Shown here: positions 1 through 7,036 of the stretch, one piece after another
How the letters are laid out: the number at the start of each line of letters is the position of its first letter
Position numbering within the stretch: the stretch's first letter is position 1
Assembly (NCBI GenBank): GCA_041859375.1
Contig: JBHEKP010000298.1
Span: forward strand, 1 to 23,738
Origin: JBHEKP01 sp041859375
Lineage (GTDB): Bacteria; Hydrogenedentota; Hydrogenedentia; Hydrogenedentales; CAITNO01
DNA length: 23,738 nucleotides
Direction of reading: 5' to 3'
Position numbers and translations under genes: made by a program
The notes under the pieces: generated by a model
Databases searched by the model: none
What the model saw: only the letters and a program-made list of their open reading frames with translations
Told to the model about the DNA's origin: nothing

Positions 1-870
1 GCGGGCTGGCAGGAGGCGATAGACTACTGCGTGGCCAACGCGCGCGACCTCTATGTGAAGGGCGGCTGGGGCGGGCGCAAGCCCGTCTACAATGTGTCGG
101 AGACGATACGCATCCCGGCCACGCAGGACTTCCGCATAGACGGCGGCGTGTACGTGCTGAACTGGATCGGCGCGGCGGACGATCCGGCGCGGGACCTCAT
201 GCTGATCGACTCGACCATGAACGGCGAGTACCACTTCGGCATTTTCGTGTACGGCGGCGCGGGCGCGGCCCTGCGCATCCGCCCGGAAAACCCCGTGCCC
301 ATTGACGGCTTCGCCGTGTTCATTGAAACGGAGATCAAGTCGCAGGGCATCGCCGATCCCGCACCGTTCACGCCCGGCGAGCGGAAGGCGGGAACAGGCC
401 TGCTCCTGGACGGCACCAGGGCCCCCATCACCGCCAGCCGCTTTGACTTCATCGGCGGCATACTGAACTTCAAGACCTGCGCCGAAGCCAAAGGCGTGTT
501 CACCCAGAACCATTTCAACTGTCTGCACCTGCACACCAACGCCTCGAAAAGCACCCTCTTCGCCCTGGGCCCGCAATGCTCCCAGAACAAATTCCAACTG
601 ACCATCGGTGTGGACCAGGGCGCGGCCGAAGTGCGCGGGATTGTGCTGGAGGGCTTCAATAATGTGCTCGAAATCATGACGCGCGGCGGATTTCCCAAGG
701 CCAATGATGTGGTTTTCGAAGCGGCGGCAAAGGGAAACCGGCTGGACATCATCCACGGCCGGCCCGAATTCGACCCCTCCGATTTTGTCACCTTCAACGC
801 GCCAAAAGACGCGAACACCGTCACCGGCACCGGCATCCCCAAAAACGCGCCCGACGGGGCCGGTTTTTGA
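1..870 (+). CDS. Pectate-lyase-like beta-helix protein, 5' end missing
   Basis: The reading frame is open from base 1 to the TGA at 868-870, giving 289 residues, so the true start lies outside the window. The GTG at 31 is only an internal valine codon as far as can be seen. The first residues (GWQEAIDYC, then DLYVKGG and an SETIRIP strand) resemble the start of pectate-lyase-superfamily right-handed beta-helix domains, where an AI-x-A-x-D-Y segment is followed by a short strand and a 'tIrIP' rung. The remainder is rich in short beta strands with asparagine and glycine turns, as expected of a solenoid. Such proteins bind or cleave polysaccharides, usually outside the cell; no catalytic residues can be assigned. 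The stop codon overlaps the promoter of the next gene, so the two genes are probably separate transcription units. The fold is a moderate-confidence inference and the substrate is unknown. Confidence 0.6.
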   Translation, partial: AGWQEAIDYCVANARDLYVKGGWGGRKPVYNVSETIRIPATQDFRIDGGVYVLNWIGAADDPARDLMLIDSTMNGEYHFGIFVYGGAGAALRIRPENPVPIDGFAVFIETEIKSQGIADPAPFTPGERKAGTGLLLDGTRAPITASRFDFIGGILNFKTCAEAKGVFTQNHFNCLHLHTNASKSTLFALGPQCSQNKFQLTIGVDQGAAEVRGIVLEGFNNVLEIMTRGGFPKANDVVFEAAAKGNRLDIIHGRPEFDPSDFVTFNAPKDANTVTGTGIPKNAPDGAGF

Positions 871-895
871 CATTTTCATCTTTGGCGCGTATCAT
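867..895 (+). promoter_or_regulatory. Sigma-70-type promoter of the GH4 gene
   Basis: TTGACA at 867-872 and TATCAT at 890-895 are separated by exactly 17 nt, matching 11 of 12 consensus bases. The -35 box contains the upstream gene's TGA stop. Transcription would start near 902, leaving a leader of about 100 nt before the ATG at 1006. A TTTGCAAA palindrome at 985-992 lies within that leader, just ahead of the start codon; it could be an operator, but nothing else supports that. Confidence 0.75.
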
Positions 896-1005
896 ACGCA
901 TGTTCGGTGGCGGCTCCCGAAAGGCGTCGGCGCCGGATGCCCCCCGACAGCGCCAACCGTGGCGTCTTTCTCTTTAAGTGAATTGTTTGCAAAGGATTAC
1001 ACGAC

Positions 1006-2289
1006 ATGAAGATCACGGTAATCGGCGGTGGCAGTTCCTACACCCCCGAACTGCTTGACGGGCTCTTTTCCCGGCTTGACTCCATTCCCGCCACGGAAGT
1101 CTGGATGATGGACAAGGACGAGTCGCGCCTCTCCATCAACGCGGCCTTTGCCCGGCGCATGGCCGAAAAACACGGCAACCCCTTCACCGTTCACGCCACA
1201 AGCGACCTGCGGGAGGCGGTGAGGGACGCCAAATACGTGGTGACCCAAATCCGGGCGGGGCAGATGCAGGCGCGCATCAACGACGAGAAACTCGGCCTGC
1301 GGCACAACATCATCGGCCAGGAGACCACGGGGGTGGGCGGTTTCGCCTGCGCGCTGCGCACCATTCCGCGCATCCTTGAGGTGGCCCGCACCATGGAGGA
1401 ACTCGCGCCGAAGGGGTTCCTCATCAACTTCACCAACCCGGCGGGCATCAACACCGAGGCGGTGCTCAAACACAGCGCCATCCGCACCGTGGGCCTTTGC
1501 AACGTTCCCATCGGCATGATCATGCAGGTCATCAAGCATTTTGGCGGCACCGTGGACGATGTCGAACTCGACTATGTCGGCCTCAACCACCTTTCCTGGG
1601 TGCGCAGCTTCAAGGTCGCCGGGGAGGACGTCACCCAAAAGGTGCTGGACAAGTTCATCGAGGTGGCGGAGGAGGAATGGGAGGTCGAGGCCACGCGCAA
1701 CAACATGATCGAGGCGATGAAACGGCTCGGCATGTTCTGCAACTACTACCTCCAGTACTACTACAGCACGCCCACCGTCCTTGACTCCATCAAGGCGAAG
1801 CCCTGCACGCGGGGCGAGGAGGTGGTGTCCGTCGAGGAGAGCCTCTTCAAAAAGTACCAGGACCCGGAACTCAAGGAAAAGCCGGAGGAACTCGGCAAGC
1901 GCGGCGGCGCCCATTACTCCACCGCGGCCTTCCTGCTGGTGGACGCCATCGAGAACAACCGCCAAAACCGGCAGATTGTGTGCTGCCGCAACAACGGCGC
2001 CATCCCCACCTTTGACGGCGATGTGTCGGTGGAGGTGCCCGCCCTGGTCGGCGCGGAGGGGGCGAAAGCCATCCCCCAGCCCGCGCCCGCGCCCGTCATC
2101 CGGGGGCTGATGCAGAACATCAAGGCCTACGAGTCGCTCACCGTGGAGGCGGCCGTGAAGGGCGACCGCAAGGCCGCCTTCGAGGCGATGCTGCTGCACC
2201 CGCTCATGCCCGACGCCACCGGATGCGCAGCCCTGCTCGACGAGCTGCTGGAGATTAACCGCCCCCATCTTCAGGGGACATTCTTTTAA
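1006..2289 (+). CDS. Glycoside hydrolase family 4, probable 6-phospho-beta-glucosidase
   Basis: GH4 enzymes are cytoplasmic and cleave glycosides by an NAD+- and Mn2+-dependent oxidation/elimination mechanism rather than direct hydrolysis. The N-terminus holds a Rossmann dinucleotide site (ITVIGGGSSYTPELLDG, residues 3-19). The family's metal-binding cysteine and histidine are visible in GLCNVPIG (Cys165) and VGLNHLSW (His195), and NFTNPAG (141-147) is another family hallmark. The length of 427 residues is normal. The best fit is the 6-phospho-beta-glucosidase (CelF/LicH) branch, but GH4 also includes alpha-galactosidases and alpha-glucuronidases, and no PTS or transporter in the window fixes the substrate. 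The ATG at 1006 is preceded by AAAGGA at 991-996. A near-consensus promoter lies about 110 nt upstream, and purC follows after 34 nt, so readthrough into the purine genes is likely. Confidence 0.88.
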   Translation: MKITVIGGGSSYTPELLDGLFSRLDSIPATEVWMMDKDESRLSINAAFARRMAEKHGNPFTVHATSDLREAVRDAKYVVTQIRAGQMQARINDEKLGLRHNIIGQETTGVGGFACALRTIPRILEVARTMEELAPKGFLINFTNPAGINTEAVLKHSAIRTVGLCNVPIGMIMQVIKHFGGTVDDVELDYVGLNHLSWVRSFKVAGEDVTQKVLDKFIEVAEEEWEVEATRNNMIEAMKRLGMFCNYYLQYYYSTPTVLDSIKAKPCTRGEEVVSVEESLFKKYQDPELKEKPEELGKRGGAHYSTAAFLLVDAIENNRQNRQIVCCRNNGAIPTFDGDVSVEVPALVGAEGAKAIPQPAPAPVIRGLMQNIKAYESLTVEAAVKGDRKAAFEAMLLHPLMPDATGCAALLDELLEINRPHLQGTFF

Positions 2290-2323
2290 ATCACCAACCC
2301 GCAACAGACAGGAGACACCAACG

Positions 2324-3214
2324 ATGATGAACGCCGTCTGCGAAACCAGCCTGCCAGGACGCCAGCCCGACAGCCGCGGGAAGGTGCGCGACATTTATGA
2401 CCTTGGTGAAAACCTGCTGATTGTGGCCACCGACCGCATATCCGCCTTTGACTGGGTGAACCCCGTCGGCGTCCCGGACAAGGGCAAAGTGCTCACCCAG
2501 ATTTCCCTGTTTTGGTTCGATCAGGTGGCCGACATCTGCCCCAACCACCTAATCTCCGCGGACATCAGGGACTTTCCGGAGGAGTTCCGCAAACACCCCG
2601 AAATGTTTGAGGGGCGCTCCATGCTGGTGCGCAAGTGCCAGATGTTCCCGGTGGAGTTTGTCATCCGCGGCTACCTCGCGGGCAGCGGCCTGAAGGAATA
2701 CCGCCAGACCGGCACGGTCTGCGGCATCAAGCTGCCGGAGGGACTGGTGGAATCCAGCAAGCTGGACACCCCCATCTACACCCCCGCCACCAAGGCCACC
2801 GACGGGCATGACATCAACGTCAGTTCGGAGGAGGCCGCGAAGATCATCGGCGCCGACTGGAACGCCAAGGCCTCCGACGCGGCGCTGCGCGTCTACGGCC
2901 GGGGCCGGGAAATCGCCGCGGAGCGCGGCATCATCCTGTGCGACACCAAGTTCGAGTTTGGCGTGCTCAACGGCGGGCTGGTGCTTGCCGACGAGGCCAT
3001 GACGCCCGACTCCTCCCGCTTCTGGCCCGCCGACCAGTACAAGCCCGGCCAGAGCCAGCCCAGTTACGACAAGCAGTTCGTGCGCGACTATCTCGAGACC
3101 ACCGGATGGGACAAGAACTCGCCCCAGCCGCCGCTTCCCGAGGATGTGATCATGAAAACGCGCGCGAAATACATGGAAGCCTTCACCCGCCTCACCGGCA
3201 GGAAAGAACTCTAA
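2324..3214 (+). CDS. purC: SAICAR synthase (phosphoribosylaminoimidazole-succinocarboxamide synthase)
   Basis: This enzyme joins CAIR and aspartate with ATP to form SAICAR in de novo purine synthesis, in the cytoplasm. Both family signatures are present: FPVEFVIRGYLAGS (residues 108-121) and LCDTKFEFG (205-213). The nucleotide-binding N-terminus reads GKVRDIYDLG (19-28), followed by ATDRISAFD. At 296 residues it is of the longer, yeast Ade1-like type rather than the roughly 237-residue E. coli type. The ATG at 2324 is preceded by AGGAGA about 10 nt upstream; a second ATG follows directly. purF begins 3 nt after the stop, so the two are surely cotranscribed and probably translationally linked. 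Confidence 0.96.
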   Translation: MMNAVCETSLPGRQPDSRGKVRDIYDLGENLLIVATDRISAFDWVNPVGVPDKGKVLTQISLFWFDQVADICPNHLISADIRDFPEEFRKHPEMFEGRSMLVRKCQMFPVEFVIRGYLAGSGLKEYRQTGTVCGIKLPEGLVESSKLDTPIYTPATKATDGHDINVSSEEAAKIIGADWNAKASDAALRVYGRGREIAAERGIILCDTKFEFGVLNGGLVLADEAMTPDSSRFWPADQYKPGQSQPSYDKQFVRDYLETTGWDKNSPQPPLPEDVIMKTRAKYMEAFTRLTGRKEL

Positions 3215-3217
3215 CCC

Positions 3218-4720
3218 GTGGACAACAGCATCACCCCCCAGGAGCGCATCGAAAATCTTCCCCACTCCGGCGGACTGTGCCGCCCCTATGACGGCGACCA
3301 TCTGCGGGACGAGTGCGGCGTGTTTGGCGTGTTCGGCCATCCCGAGGCCGCCAAGCTCATCTACCTGGGGCTCTACGCGCTCCAGCACCGCGGCCAGGAG
3401 GGGGCGGGGATTGTCTGCGCGGACAAGGGCGTCCTTTCGGCGCACCGCGGCGTGGGCCTCGTTTCCGACGTGTTCAAGCCCCACAAGCTCGCCCGTGTTT
3501 CGGGCGACAGGGGCATCGGGCACGTCCGCTACTCCACCTTTGGAACCAGCATACTGAAGAACGTGCAGCCGCTGGTGGTGGACTACGCGAAGGGTTCCAT
3601 GGCCATCGCCCACAACGGCAACCTCACGAACGCGGCGGTGCTGCGCGAGGATCTCGAGGAGCGGGGCGCCATCTTCCAGTCCACCACCGACAGCGAGGTG
3701 ATCATCCACCTTGTGTCCCATTCCAAGAAGGAAACCTTCACCGAGCGCGTCATTGAGGCGCTGGGCCAGGTGGTGGGCTCCTATTCCGTGCTCGCCATCA
3801 ACGGCAGCAGCATCGTCGCGGCCCGGGACCCCCACGGATTCCGCCCGCTTTGGCTGGGACGGCTGGAGGATGCGTGGGTGCTTGCCAGCGAGACCTGCGC
3901 GCTTGACATCATTGACGCCGAATGGGTGCGCGAGCTGGAGCCGGGCGAGGTGGTCACCATCTGTGAGTCGGGTGTGGAGTCGGTCCGGCCCTTCCCGGAG
4001 GCGACACCCCAGCAGTGCGTTTTCGAGTATGTCTATGTCGCCCGGCCCGACAGCCACATCTTTGGCCAGAGCGTGGACGAGGTGCGCAAGCGCCTGGGCG
4101 CGGAACTGGCAAAACAGGCGCCGGTCGAGGCGGACATGGTGATGGCCGTGCCAGACTCCAGCAACCCCGCCGCGCTGGGCTATTCCCACGAGTCGGGCAT
4201 CCCCTTCGACATGGGGTTCATCCGCAACCATTATGTGGGCCGCACCTTCATCGAGCCGGATCAGGGCATCCGCGACTTCGGCGTGAAAATCAAGCTCAAC
4301 CCCTCCCGGAAAACGGTGGAGGGAAAGCGCATCGTGCTGGTGGATGACAGCATCGTGCGCGGCACCACCGCGCGGAAAATCATCAAGATGCTGCGCCGCT
4401 CCGGAGCGAGGGAGGTCCATTTCCGCATCGCCTCGCCCCGCATCATCGACTCCTGCCATTACGGAATCGACACGCCGAACAGGACCAAGCTCATCGCCCA
4501 CAACATGAGCGTTGAGGAGATACGGGACTTCCTTGGCGTTGACTCGCTGGCCTATCTGGACCGGGAGGCGATGCTCCGGGCGACCCTGGGCGAACCGGGG
4601 CATTTCTGCACGGCCTGCTTCACCGCCAAGTACCCCACGCGCGTTCCCGAGGACTTCCAGGTAAGGTGCGGGGGCAACGCCCGCCATGTGGATCACAGCA
4701 CGGAGCAATACGGCGCCTGA
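3218..4720 (+). CDS. purF: Amidophosphoribosyltransferase (glutamine PRPP amidotransferase)
   Basis: PurF catalyses the first committed step of purine synthesis, making 5-phosphoribosylamine from PRPP and glutamine. The N-terminal nucleophile glutaminase domain starts at Cys33 (DECGVFGVFG), so about 32 residues must be removed to expose the catalytic cysteine, a long propeptide compared with the B. subtilis enzyme. The phosphoribosyltransferase domain carries the PRPP loop IVLVDDSIVRGTT (372-384). Four cysteines match the [4Fe-4S] ligands of the Bacillus-type enzyme: Cys267, Cys413, and Cys464/Cys467 (CTAC), so this is the iron-sulfur, proprotein class, not the E. coli class. The start is a GTG at 3218, only 3 nt after purC, with AGGAAAG about 11 nt upstream. 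No other common start codon falls between it and Cys33. Confidence 0.96.
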   Translation: MDNSITPQERIENLPHSGGLCRPYDGDHLRDECGVFGVFGHPEAAKLIYLGLYALQHRGQEGAGIVCADKGVLSAHRGVGLVSDVFKPHKLARVSGDRGIGHVRYSTFGTSILKNVQPLVVDYAKGSMAIAHNGNLTNAAVLREDLEERGAIFQSTTDSEVIIHLVSHSKKETFTERVIEALGQVVGSYSVLAINGSSIVAARDPHGFRPLWLGRLEDAWVLASETCALDIIDAEWVRELEPGEVVTICESGVESVRPFPEATPQQCVFEYVYVARPDSHIFGQSVDEVRKRLGAELAKQAPVEADMVMAVPDSSNPAALGYSHESGIPFDMGFIRNHYVGRTFIEPDQGIRDFGVKIKLNPSRKTVEGKRIVLVDDSIVRGTTARKIIKMLRRSGAREVHFRIASPRIIDSCHYGIDTPNRTKLIAHNMSVEEIRDFLGVDSLAYLDREAMLRATLGEPGHFCTACFTAKYPTRVPEDFQVRCGGNARHVDHSTEQYGA

Positions 4721-4745
4721 GTGCGCCCCTTTCCCCCGCGAAAGT

Positions 4746-4775
4746 TTGACGCGGCGGCGCTTTCTTTTGTAAGAT
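4746..4775 (+). promoter_or_regulatory. Probable promoter of the HU-like gene
   Basis: TTGACG at 4746-4751 is followed after 18 nt by TAAGAT at 4770-4775. An alternative -10, GATAAT at 4773-4778, is closer to consensus but would need a 21-nt spacer. The leader from about 4783 to the start codon is close to 95 nt. This separates the HU gene from purF, which ends at 4720. Confidence 0.55.
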
Positions 4776-4876
4776 AATGTTTTCCAGTTACTTGCCGATC
4801 ATATGCGGTTGTTGTGGAGCCTGCGGCGCGCATGGATGCGCGGGTCCCCGGCAAAGCGCGAAGGAGGAGCAGACCC

Positions 4877-5182
4877 GTGACGATGACCAAGCGCGAACTG
4901 GTCATGCAGGTGGCGAGCAAGCTTGACATGACCCAGAGCGACGTCTCCCGCATTGTGGAGGGCGCCTTTGAAGCCATCACCAAGTCCCTTGCGCAGGGTG
5001 AACGCTGGGAACTGCGCGACTTCGGGGTTTTTGAGGTGAAAAGCCGCGCCTCACGCATCGGCAGAAACCCCCGCACCGGCGAGCAGGTGCCCGTCTCCGA
5101 ACGCCGCGTGGTCACCTTCCGCCCGGGCAAGCGCATGAAGGAACTGGTTTCCGGCGCTGCGGCGGACTCCCCCAAGGAATGA
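4877..5182 (+). CDS. HU/IHF-family DNA-binding protein
   Basis: This is a small basic nucleoid protein that binds and bends DNA as a dimer. The helical N-terminal half (TKRELVMQVASKLDM) and the DNA-binding beta-arm segment GRNPRTGE (residues 62-69) followed by VTFRPGKRMKE are diagnostic of the HU/IHF fold. I place the start at GTG 4877 because a strong AAGGAGGAG lies at 4861-4869, about 9 nt away. The in-frame ATG at 4883 gives the usual MTKREL start but would be about 15 nt from that site. Either way the protein is about 100 residues, slightly longer than typical HU (90) because of a short C-terminal tail. Upstream in-frame ATGs would add a basic, low-complexity extension without family resemblance. 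Whether it acts as HU or as a sequence-specific IHF cannot be told. Confidence 0.92.
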   Translation: MTMTKRELVMQVASKLDMTQSDVSRIVEGAFEAITKSLAQGERWELRDFGVFEVKSRASRIGRNPRTGEQVPVSERRVVTFRPGKRMKELVSGAAADSPKE

Positions 5183-5188
5183 CCCGGG

Positions 5189-5217
5189 CCGCGCCGCGCC
5201 GCCGCGGCGCCGCGCGG
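5189..5217 (+). terminator. Very stable GC hairpin between the HU gene and tsaB
   Basis: Bases 5189-5194 pair with 5212-5217 (6 bp). A C-C mismatch follows, and 5196-5200 pair with 5206-5210 (5 bp) around a 5-nt loop. Every pair is G-C. No T-tract follows, so it is not a classical intrinsic terminator; it may stop or stabilise the HU transcript. Its position just after the HU stop also argues against tsaB starting as early as 5179. Confidence 0.35.
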
Positions 5218-5262
5218 TCGTTGAATTGTCATGCGGCCCCCACCACGGAAAGCGCCCGCACC

Positions 5263-6003
5263 ATGTTGGAACCGTCCAACACCGCACTAATCCTCGCCGC
5301 GGAAACAAGCACGCGCCATTGTTCGGTGGCCGTGTGCTCGGGAACCGCCGGAGACGCCGCATCCATGCGGGTTCTCGCCGAATGCTCCATTGACCGGCAC
5401 CGGCTCCATTCCGAGAAGCTGATTTCAACCGTTGACTGGATTCTGGGCGAGTCCGGCGTGTCACTTCCGGACCTGGACTGCCTCGCCGTCTCCATCGGAC
5501 CGGGCTCCTTCACCGGCCTGCGCATCGGTGCGGCGGCGTTCAAGGGGCTGGCCTACGCCTGTTCCCTTCCCTTGCTGGGGGTGCCCACCCTTGACGCGCT
5601 GGCCCGGCTGCCCATGGCCGCCGAAGGCTGTGTCGTGCCGCTGCTGGACGCGCGCATGGGCGAGGTCTTCGGCTCCGTGTGCCTCATGCGCGGCGGAGTC
5701 CGCGAGAAACTATGCGCGGACATGGCTGCGCCCGTCGGGGAGGTGATGGCGCGCGTTCCGGAGGACGCGGGCACGGTGCTTGTGCTGGGGGACGGCGCGG
5801 ACCGCTACGCCGGGGAAATCAGGGGGCTTTGCCCGCGCGCGCAGGTTTGTCCCGGCGGACTTTCATCCCCCCGCGCCACCGGGGTGGCGGCCGAGGCGCT
5901 CCACCTGCTTGGCTGCGCGCCGGCCACGGACCCGGCCCTTGTCAATCCCGTGTACCTCAGGGCGTCGCAGGCCGAGATCAGCCGCGGCATGGGGACTGAA
6001 TGA
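5263..6003 (+). CDS. tsaB: tRNA threonylcarbamoyladenosine biosynthesis protein TsaB
   Basis: TsaB is the ASKHA-fold partner that, with TsaD and TsaE, transfers the threonylcarbamoyl group to A37 of ANN-decoding tRNAs; it has a structural rather than catalytic role. The sequence shows ILAAETSTRHCSVAV near the N-terminus and SIGPGSFTGLRIG (residues 77-89), the family's best hallmark. The C-terminus ends in PVYLR with the usual short tail. I chose ATG 5263 (246 residues). The frame stays open back to 5179, but that would add 28 residues translated from a GC hairpin, while the family begins just before the ILAxxTST strand. GGAAAG at 5246-5251 could serve as ribosome site. rimI overlaps its stop codon. 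TsaD and TsaE are not in the window. Confidence 0.93.
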   Translation: MLEPSNTALILAAETSTRHCSVAVCSGTAGDAASMRVLAECSIDRHRLHSEKLISTVDWILGESGVSLPDLDCLAVSIGPGSFTGLRIGAAAFKGLAYACSLPLLGVPTLDALARLPMAAEGCVVPLLDARMGEVFGSVCLMRGGVREKLCADMAAPVGEVMARVPEDAGTVLVLGDGADRYAGEIRGLCPRAQVCPGGLSSPRATGVAAEALHLLGCAPATDPALVNPVYLRASQAEISRGMGTE

Positions 6004-6455
6004 TGGACGGGAAAACGCAGACCGTATTCCTGCCCTTCAGCGCGGACTACATGCCCGCCGTGCTGCTCCTGGAAACCGACTCCTATCCCGAGCCGTGGAC
6101 GCATGGAATGTACCGGCAGGAGCTTGAGAACCCCCTGTCCCACATGGTGGTGGCGCTCCGGGACGGCATGCTGATGGGCTACGCCGGATTCTGGCTGGTG
6201 CTTGACGAGGCCCATGTCACCCGTGTCACCATCGCACGGGAAATGCGGGGCCAGGGCCACGGGCGCGCGCTGATGGAACACCTGTTGAAAATGGCCTTTG
6301 ACCTGGGGGCCTCGCTGGTGCGGCTTGAGGTGCGCGAGACGAACGAGACGGCCAGGAACCTCTACCAATCCCTTGGTTTCGTGGAGGAGGGCCGCCGTTT
6401 CGGCTATTACAAAAACGGCAGCGAGGACGCCGTGCTCATGGTCTTCCGTTTTTAA
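6000..6455 (+). CDS. rimI: GNAT N-acetyltransferase, RimI (ribosomal protein S18 alanine N-acetyltransferase)
   Basis: This is a GNAT-fold enzyme that transfers acetyl from acetyl-CoA to a protein N-terminus; RimI targets ribosomal protein S18. The acetyl-CoA-binding motif RGQGHG lies at residues 83-88, after the strand VTRVTIA. VRETNETARNLYQSLGF (111-127) and the later YYKNGSEDAVLM segment are typical of RimI. The length of 151 residues is normal. The start ATG at 6000 overlaps the tsaB stop (ATGA), indicating translational coupling. The adjacent ATG at 6003 is equally possible and lies at better spacing from GGGGA at 5991-5995. The tsaB-rimI pairing, common in bacteria, strengthens the call. 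Its stop codon overlaps the stop of the convergent gene in a shared TTAA. Confidence 0.9.
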   Translation: MMDGKTQTVFLPFSADYMPAVLLLETDSYPEPWTHGMYRQELENPLSHMVVALRDGMLMGYAGFWLVLDEAHVTRVTIAREMRGQGHGRALMEHLLKMAFDLGASLVRLEVRETNETARNLYQSLGFVEEGRRFGYYKNGSEDAVLMVFRF

Positions 6456-7036
6456 CTGTCTCCGTCCCCGCCGAACACCTCCGCCTCAAAACGGAACAAC
6501 CGCGCATCCCCCCCCGAAAACAGCTCTTTCGTCATCCCCGCCTTCCGGCACAACCCCTCAAGATACTGGGAAAGGTTCCAGCCCTGTTCCACCGGAACCT
6601 GCGGCAAAAGCAGTCCGCCACCGCGCCCCCGGTATTCCACATAAAGCCCGTCCCTGCCGATGACAATCTCCTCCGGGGAATTCACCGGAACAAAGGGAGA
6701 ACCGCCGGGTTCCGCGGCGCAAAGGGCGGATATCTCCACGGATATGCGGTCCAGTTCGGAAACGGACACGGGGGCAAAGCGCGGATCACTGCTGGAGGCG
6801 CTGACGGCATTGTCGCGGACCGCGCTCACAAGACTTCCCACCGGACGGGGATACCCGATGCATCCGCGCAGGCTGCCGCCGGTGCGGAGCGTCACAAAGG
6901 CGCCCCGTTTTTCCTCCAGCGCGGGCGGAAAATCACGCCCCTCCAAAGACAGGACCCCTCCACCGCGGCAGTGGGTTTCCAGCGTTTCACGCGCCACGGA
7001 AAGAAGCAGCTTTTTGTCCTCCGGGGAAAGTTTCAC
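6452..7036 (-). CDS. amrA: AMMECR1-domain protein (AmmeMemoRadiSam system protein A type)
   Basis: The AMMECR1 domain is widespread, but its biochemical role is unsettled; in prokaryotes it often occurs with a MEMO protein and a radical SAM enzyme. The signature LRGCIG is present (residues 56-61), followed by VSVSELDRISVEIS and a C-terminal region with VEQGWNLSQYLEGLCRKAG, matching the family end to end at 194 residues. No signal peptide is seen, so it should be cytoplasmic. The start is GTG at 7036-7034, overlapping the MEMO gene's TGA by 4 nt, so the two are translationally coupled. No radical SAM gene lies in the window, so the third usual member is missing locally. The gene symbol follows the AmmeMemoRadiSam naming and is tentative. 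Confidence 0.88.
   Translation of the reverse strand: MKLSPEDKKLLLSVARETLETHCRGGGVLSLEGRDFPPALEEKRGAFVTLRTGGSLRGCIGYPRPVGSLVSAVRDNAVSASSSDPRFAPVSVSELDRISVEISALCAAEPGGSPFVPVNSPEEIVIGRDGLYVEYRGRGGGLLLPQVPVEQGWNLSQYLEGLCRKAGMTKELFSGGDARLFRFEAEVFGGDGDS

Noticed and set aside
2549..4708. A 719-codon open frame on the minus strand opposite purC and purF, and similarly long ones opposite GH4 (997-2394) and the large cytochrome (22041-23381).
   Set aside because: They lie antisense to well-recognised genes and arise from GC-biased codon use; the products are low-complexity His/Gly/Arg/Val-rich and resemble no family.
5179..5262. A longer N-terminus for TsaB.
   Set aside because: It would translate a GC hairpin into a basic, Ala/Arg-rich stretch; TsaB proteins begin just before the ILAxxTST strand, and ATG 5263 fits.
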